From Ferruginibacter sp. (GTDB lineage Bacteria > Bacteroidota > Bacteroidia > Chitinophagales > Chitinophagaceae), in contig JAURWD010000195.1 of assembly GCA_030655145.1 (NCBI GenBank), positions 1-35,636 on the forward strand: a stretch of DNA of 35,636 bases, read 5' to 3'. Below the pieces are notes generated by a model, which saw only the letters and a list, made by a program, of their open reading frames with translations, ran no database searches and was not told the DNA's origin. This document shows positions 27,501 through 33,738 of the stretch, piece after piece (position 1 is the first letter of the stretch; each line of letters opens with the position of its first letter). The position numbers were made by a program, and so were the translations under genes.

Positions 27501-30500
27501 AAATTTTCAATACCCAGCTTTTCTAATTCGGTGAACATTGTAGCGGTGGCTACGCTAACATCTTCACTGCTGTGCATGGCCATAGTTCGTGCCCGCACTC
27601 TTTCAAGGCCCGCTTCGATCCTGGCTTCTCTTGCCTGTGCTTCCGCTTGTTTCAGGTCATTGAACCGCGTGTAGGTGAGGTCGAATACTTTTCCGAACCG
27701 ATTCAGAATTTCCAGTTGTTCTTCCGTATCAGCAACGGGACCCGATGCTTCCAGTAACCCGAAGTTGTTAAAAGAGCCGGAGACAACGGTGTGTTCCGAA
27801 GCGAGAATACCTGTCTTTACGGATTCAGGGAGATTGGTTAGTTCCGTTTCAGTTAATAATAATTTATCGATGGATTTTTTTTCGGCTCCCTGCAGATCAT
27901 ACACCCATTTCGACGTGCGCTCTTTCCATCCTTTCAAGATCGCTTCGTAGTAAGGATGTTCCAGTTTTTGAATAAAATAACTTGCAGCATTTTGCTTGTC
28001 TTCGGAATTAGCCATCCATACTCTAGCGGTCAACGTTTCAGGATTAAAGATCCAGATGATGCAGCGATAAAGCACTAATTGAAGCGTTGTTAGTTCTTCG
28101 AATAGAGTGGCCACGAGGCCCGATAGCTCTTCGCTTTTTTGCATGGCCATCGCCCTGGCCCGCACCCTTTCCAAGCCTAATTCTATATGTGCTTCTCTTG
28201 CCTGGGCTTCTGCTTTTTGGAGGTCGAGAAAACGGACGTAAGCTTGTTCAAAAGTTTTGGCGGCACGTTTCAATACATCAAAATCATTTTCAGAAAATAC
28301 CTGGCCACTCCAACTATTAGCCCCTAACAACGAGTTTTTTTCTGCAATAAAAGAAGCGGTATAACTATCCGCCTCGCGTATAAAATCTCTTGATATTTGA
28401 GGTAATATGTCCAGGTTGTTATGTTTAAAAACATATTCGAAGTATTTATTTTTCTCGGCGAATGAGTAGCGCTTGTTGTAAATACTTTTCCCGGTTCTTT
28501 TTGCATTCCATACCTCTGATATGATTGGGTTATTTTGAAAAGCTTCTTCATCGAAAGGAAGATTAACCTGTATCGGTGAAGTGAGTTCCGGACTTGCCAC
28601 CAATATGATCGCATCTTTTGAATTCTCATTAAAGAGGTGAATGGCGGCGCCACCATCAAATCCGATATTTAAACTTTTTAATTGCTGGAACAATATGGCA
28701 ACAACGTCTTTCAGTTCATTTGAGTGGTGCATGGCCAGTGACCGACTGCGAACCCGTTCCAATGCCAACTGAATTTCCGCTTCTCTTGCCTGGGCCTCGG
28801 CGTTCTGCAGATCGAGAAATCTCGCATATACGAGATTAAAAACCTTTGCTGCCCGATTTAATAAGTCTTTTGAACGTTGTGAAGCTTCTGTATTAGTAAT
28901 AAGCAGCAATGCCCCGCCAGAAATTTTTGAATAATTATAATATAGCATATCCGGTATCAACATCTCTCCCTGGGCGTTAAACTCTACTACTTCCGGTATC
29001 TGCCTGTGCAGGTATTCATACCATTCCTTTAGCATCGCATGATCCGCTACAATAGTGTAGTCTGATTCTGTTCCAAAGTATTTTTCTTTATCCAGCCGGG
29101 CTCTTGCCGTAAAGTTCCAGTCCACAAGATTTTTGCCATCAACGATCCTACCTTCCGGATCATCAGGATGTCGGTAGGAATACCAGGCCTCAAACTGGTC
29201 AGCCTGTTCATTATAGATATGAATAATAATTGATTCTAATTCCTTCTCACCTAATAAAGCAACCTGGTCCCGTAAAATGTGGGTAACCTCCAACAAGTCT
29301 TCAGAAGAATGCATGGCCATGGCAGCAGTTCTAACCCTTTCTAATGCTGCTTCGATCTGGGCTTCTTTTGCCTGGGCTTCTGCTTTTTCGATATCCTGGT
29401 ATCGCTGGTACGACAATTGGAATACGTTCTTGAACCTTTCCAATACCAGCATTTTATTTTTGGTAATGGCATTAAAGGTCGAGATGCCAATATCGCCCAT
29501 ATCGAAGGTGTAATAATAATAGTAGATCGCGTTTACGGTGGCCAGGCGCGGATCTTCCAGTTGTCCTGTTTCTTTCCTGATCTGTCGCCAGGATTCCAGT
29601 TCTTTACCAGCAAAAATCACTTCTAAAAAAGTATCGGAGTTTATTTTAGCACCTTTAACATAACTCTCAATTACAGGAATACCCCTCGTCGGCATCTTAG
29701 TGATTCGTTCGCCAACATCGCCTGAATAGTCATAATCCAGGAAAAAATCATGCTTGTCATTGAACGTATGGATCATCGTATTCCGCAGGTCGTCGAAGCC
29801 AAGCGCTTTTAGTTCTTTGTACATGACCTTACAAACTTCCAGGAGTTCTTCTGACTGATGCATCGACATTGCCTGGGCTCGTACCCGCTCCAGCGCCAAC
29901 TCTATTTCCGCTTCTCTTGCCTGGCTTTCGGCTTTTAGCAGGTCCTCGTACCGTTGGAAGGTGAGCGAGAAAACTGCCGCAAACCGCGTCATAATATCCC
30001 GCTCCTGTTCCGTATGTTCTGCGAGTGAATAGGTCCAGACCGAACCCTGGCTGAAATGATATGCCTGGAAATAACTGTCCGGGAAATCGACGATTTTTTG
30101 AGGTAAATAATCAGGATGCTTGTTGATGTTATTAAAGTACTCTTCCTTTTCCTGACCGGTTAAATACGCGATAAACAATGCTTGTGTTTTACTATTCCAG
30201 CTTTTGAACCAGCGCTGCCAAACCGGGTGTTCGTTCATATCAAAAAGACCGAAGCCCCGCATCCTGTTACCGCTCTCCAGGTTTGTTACACCAAACACAT
30301 CGAAGGATTTGTTTTGGTGAATATTCGCAATACCACAACGGAGATTGCTGATACCAAGATTTTCAAGTTCGTTAAACATCGTCTCTGTAGCCAGCGTAAC
30401 TTCTTCACTGCTGTGCATGGCCATCGTGCTTGCCCGTACTTTTTCCAGTGCAGCTTCAATTTCGATAAGACGGTTTTTTTTCGCCAGCTCTGCGATGGCA

Positions 30501-30679
30501 GTTTTCAACAACGTGATAGTAGTGTTGGGATCAATTTCGGTGGATGACGAATGGGAGGCGGGAATATCCTGGGCGCTATCATTGCCTTGTACAACTGCTG
30601 CAAAAGCGAGTTTTTCCGCTGGGCTAAACTGCGCCGAACGGTCAATGAAATCCAGAAGTTTTTGAAGAGACTGATCCAT
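24563..30679 (-). CDS. Giant soluble histidine kinase with nine tandem GAF-like sensor repeats and a C-terminal HisKA-HATPase transmitter
   Basis: Nine units starting (A/G)LERVRxRAMAMHxSEEL and ending (R)F..[22 protein letters not shown]. C-terminus [39 protein letters not shown]...[49 protein letters not shown]. No evident TM segments. Start is M1 (30688) or M4 (30679). The GAF-like assignment is inference. Confidence 0.88.
   Translation of the reverse strand: [2038 protein letters not shown]
25420..30466 (-). repeat. Nine tandem domain repeats (about 180-196 aa each) inside the giant histidine kinase
   Basis: Unit starts, by the LERVR motif and reading down the minus strand: about 30466, 29910, 29363, 28778, 28190, 27622, 27070, 26523 and 25953. 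Confidence 0.88.
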
Positions 30680-30926
30680 TAGTATCATTTTACCGGGTCA
30701 GTGAATCCGGTCACCTCGTTTTCAAAAATTGATTGAGTCATGCGAATCATGTTTCACCTACTCACCCGGTGTTTACCAGTATTCGGGTATGCGTTTGTGC
30801 TAGCGGTAACTGCGTTGGTGGCGAGGAATATGCCGGTTTTTTAAAATAGGATAGGATGAAATATACAAGCAGTCTAAAATGACAAATGCAAATTGTTTTT
30901 TCTATTTGGCGCGGAGCGTCCTGGTT

Positions 30927-31325
30927 TTACAGCGGTTTAATTTGGTTAGCTGTATTAATGTAAGCTTTTATTTTAAAGATGCCCAGTGATTGCCGGGTTT
31001 CTTTTTGCAGTGTCATTAATTCGGTGAACCAATGCTTAAAGAGGTCCTTCGCCCGCAATTTCTTCGACATTTCATTCGTCGTCATGTGCTCGATGATGTC
31101 GTAACTCGACGATAGGCCAGGGCCTGTTGCCTGCCAGCTTTGCGTGCTTGTGAAAAAAAGAGTGGAGGATCTTATCTAATAAATTTTTTGCGGGATACCG
31201 TTTCCGTGGGCGCTGATGCTTGTTTCAACTTGGTTCGTTAGGTTCTTTGTCCAAGGAGAAACAGTTTGTTCGTATTTTGGGATCTGGAAAAAAGAGGTGA
31301 TTTCTCCAGTTTATGCGGTAAAATA
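30927..31325 (-). pseudogene. Decayed histidine-kinase HATPase fragment with frameshifts
   Basis: Minus-strand pieces in different frames match the intact kinases in the window. [32 protein letters not shown] matches [32 protein letters not shown]. After a frameshift, LLDKILHSFF matches LDKIFQPFF. In a third stretch, QATGPGLSSSYDIIEH matches [18 protein letters not shown]. DNA similarity is also visible (gatgatgtcgtaact...gataggcc...cctg at about 31090). Confidence 0.75.
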
Positions 31326-31335
31326 TTAAGCCGCG

Positions 31336-33681
31336 TTACTTAACTAACGTAACGGTTCCTTTCATCTTTGTCATACGCTGGTCTCCTTGTTTTTTAAATT
31401 CGCAATACCAAACAAAGGTTTCCATGGAAAGCATGCGCCCTTTGAAATTTCCATCCCAACCGCTCGAATAATTGGAGCTCTCAAATACTTCCTGGCCGAA
31501 CCGGTTGTAAACTGACAAATGATATTCGGTCAAATTATGTGCCCCCCGAATTCTGAAGAGATCATTTTTCCCGTCATTGTTCGGGGTGAAGGCTGTCGGA
31601 AAATAAATACCGCAAGTCCCTTCTTTTACTATGAGTGCATCGTTTGCCGAATTGCACTTGTCCGTTACCGTTACTGAATACAAGCCTGGCTTTGTTACCG
31701 TAAAATAAGTTTGGACAGATCCATCCTGCCAGGTGTATGTATCGAACTGTCCCGGGTAAATTTTCAGTGAATCTCCCGGGCACAAGAAAATATCTTCTCC
31801 TAAGTCAGGTGAGGGTTTTGGCACCACCGAAAGTTTCAATGTTCTAATACTATCACAGCCACTGGCTGCAATGAGTGTATCAATGTAAGTTCCACTTGCT
31901 AAGTAACCTTCAAATGACTGACCGGCACAGATAGACTTTGAAAGATTAGTGGCTGAAGGCCCGATGATAGCCAGGTGCAAAGTAATGATGCTATCACATC
32001 CACCTGTTGTGGTCAACGTTTCGGTATAGTTGCCGCTTGCGAAATAGGTATGATTATCCAGTTTAAAACTTGTACATACCGTTGTGTCAATTAGTTCATT
32101 TATTAGGTTAATGGTAAGATTAAGTGTGATGACGCTATCACAGCCTTCTGCATTGGCAGTTGTTTGCGTGTATATGCCGGTTCTATTATAGGCTTGCCCG
32201 TTTAACGTATACGGTTTGCAGGTCGCTATATTAAGTGTAGATGAAGTGAACTTCGGACAAGGGCTCATCTTTTGAACGAAAATATTGTCTCCCTCACCTG
32301 CGCTTAATTCGGAAGTTTCTACTCCCGGATCAAAGTCTATAACCCCGGTCAGAAAATAGCCTGCGATATAAACGTTTCCGGAAGCATTTGTGGTAATTGA
32401 GTTACTGATAACGGAACCCGATCCACCTATTTTTTTCGCCCAAACGAAATTGCCCGCTCCATTTAGCTTCAGAATGAAAACATTGAAGACAGTGGCTGAA
32501 AGATTGTATGTGCCCGGCCCGGGATCAAAATCTAATACATCTCCAAAATAGCCAGTCAATAACAGGTTTCCGTGGTTATCTAATGCAGTTGAGTAACAAA
32601 TTTGTTGTCCACCGGATATTTGCTTTGCCCAAACAAAATTGCCGTTGCCATCTAGTTTTGAAATAAAAATGTCGGAATTACCGGCTCCCGTTGTGAGGTT
32701 AAAAGTGTTATCTCCGGGGTCAAAATCTGCAGTACCATTAAAGTTACCTGAAGTGTAGATACTCCCCGACTCATCAATTTCTACCGATTCACTAACATCG
32801 ATATTGTCTCCACCTATTTGCCTGGCCCAAACAAATTTTCCCGAACCGTCTATTTTTAGGACAAAAATGTCTCCCGCGGTAGTTCCGGTAGAGGTTAGCG
32901 TAAACGCGGTGGATTCCGGGTTAAAGTCGACAACTCCGGTAAACACTCCTGAAATACAAATATTTCCAGATTTGTCGACAGCCATTGAAACCTGGTCGGT
33001 TATTCCTCCAAATACCTGAGTTTGCGTGAAAACCCCCATCACCACTTTGACCCACATAAAACTTCCTGCAGGAGCCAGTTTGAGCACGAAAGCACCGCTG
33101 AAACCAAGGTTATTGATGGTGAAAACATTCGGCCCCGGATCAAAATCGGCAATACCACTGAATACCCCGGCAATAAAAATATTCCCGGAGGCATCTATTT
33201 TAATTGAGTTGCCATCCGAGGTTTCTCCTATCTGATTCGTCCAAACAAAATTTCCCGAGTTGTCTAATTTAAAAATGAGACAATGACGCATATTATTAGC
33301 ATCTAAAAAGTCACCTGTAACAAAAATATTTCCTGCTGCATCGACCGCAATAGCTTTCCCGTGAGAAGTAATGGCAGAAAACGAGGCCACCATTTGCCTT
33401 GCCCATAATAACTTGCCGGCCGCATTTAATTTCAATATGTACAATTCTTCCTTGCCCACAGGGGTCATACTGTAGCCACCTGGCCCCGGATCAAAGTCAA
33501 CTGAATCTGTAAAAAAGCCGGTCACATAAACATTTCCTGCCGCATCTGTTGTAATTGATTCTGCCCTGGCATCCGTGGGGCCGGTTCCTCTCATCCGTTC
33601 TACCCACTCAAAACTTACTTGTTGGGCATACACCCGGGATAACGCCGTTAAGAGAAAAAGTATAATAAATATCCTCTTCAA
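31336..33681 (-). CDS. SBBP-type beta-propeller repeat secreted protein with GCDS repeats and a T9SS type-B C-terminal sorting domain
   Basis: Signal peptide. Repeated ...D.SGNIYxxGxFxGxxDFDPGxxxxxLxxxGxxDIFVLKLDxxGxFVWAKQIGG... units. GCDSIITLNLTI/GCDSIITLHLAI/GCDSIRTLKLSV repeats. C-terminus FPTAFTPNNDGKNDLFRIRGAHNLTEYHLSVYNRFGQEVFESSNYSSGWDGNFKG...MKGTVTLVK. Confidence 0.9.
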   Translation of the reverse strand: MKRIFIILFLLTALSRVYAQQVSFEWVERMRGTGPTDARAESITTDAAGNVYVTGFFTDSVDFDPGPGGYSMTPVGKEELYILKLNAAGKLLWARQMVASFSAITSHGKAIAVDAAGNIFVTGDFLDANNMRHCLIFKLDNSGNFVWTNQIGETSDGNSIKIDASGNIFIAGVFSGIADFDPGPNVFTINNLGFSGAFVLKLAPAGSFMWVKVVMGVFTQTQVFGGITDQVSMAVDKSGNICISGVFTGVVDFNPESTAFTLTSTGTTAGDIFVLKIDGSGKFVWARQIGGDNIDVSESVEIDESGSIYTSGNFNGTADFDPGDNTFNLTTGAGNSDIFISKLDGNGNFVWAKQISGGQQICYSTALDNHGNLLLTGYFGDVLDFDPGPGTYNLSATVFNVFILKLNGAGNFVWAKKIGGSGSVISNSITTNASGNVYIAGYFLTGVIDFDPGVETSELSAGEGDNIFVQKMSPCPKFTSSTLNIATCKPYTLNGQAYNRTGIYTQTTANAEGCDSVITLNLTINLINELIDTTVCTSFKLDNHTYFASGNYTETLTTTGGCDSIITLHLAIIGPSATNLSKSICAGQSFEGYLASGTYIDTLIAASGCDSIRTLKLSVVPKPSPDLGEDIFLCPGDSLKIYPGQFDTYTWQDGSVQTYFTVTKPGLYSVTVTDKCNSANDALIVKEGTCGIYFPTAFTPNNDGKNDLFRIRGAHNLTEYHLSVYNRFGQEVFESSNYSSGWDGNFKGRMLSMETFVWYCEFKKQGDQRMTKMKGTVTLVK
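32270..33610 (-). repeat. SBBP/DFDPG repeats with a period of roughly 190-215 bp
   Basis: The DNA motif cc(c)gg(a/g)tcaaa(g/a)tc, encoding DFDPG, recurs on the plus strand near 32326, 32517, 32717, 32918, 33130 and 33485. The protein repeats DFDPGP...ILKL...G.FVWA. Confidence 0.8.
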
Positions 33682-33738
33682 TCTGTTACTAATTTATCTA
33701 TACGCGTGAATCCTGCTGCGCTGTAGTTTAATTGTAAA

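Noticed and set aside
24563-30688. Possibility that the DNA-level periodicity is a CRISPR or satellite array
   Set aside because: The period is about 550-590 bp, lies within a single open frame and reflects protein-domain repeats, not short DNA repeats with spacers.
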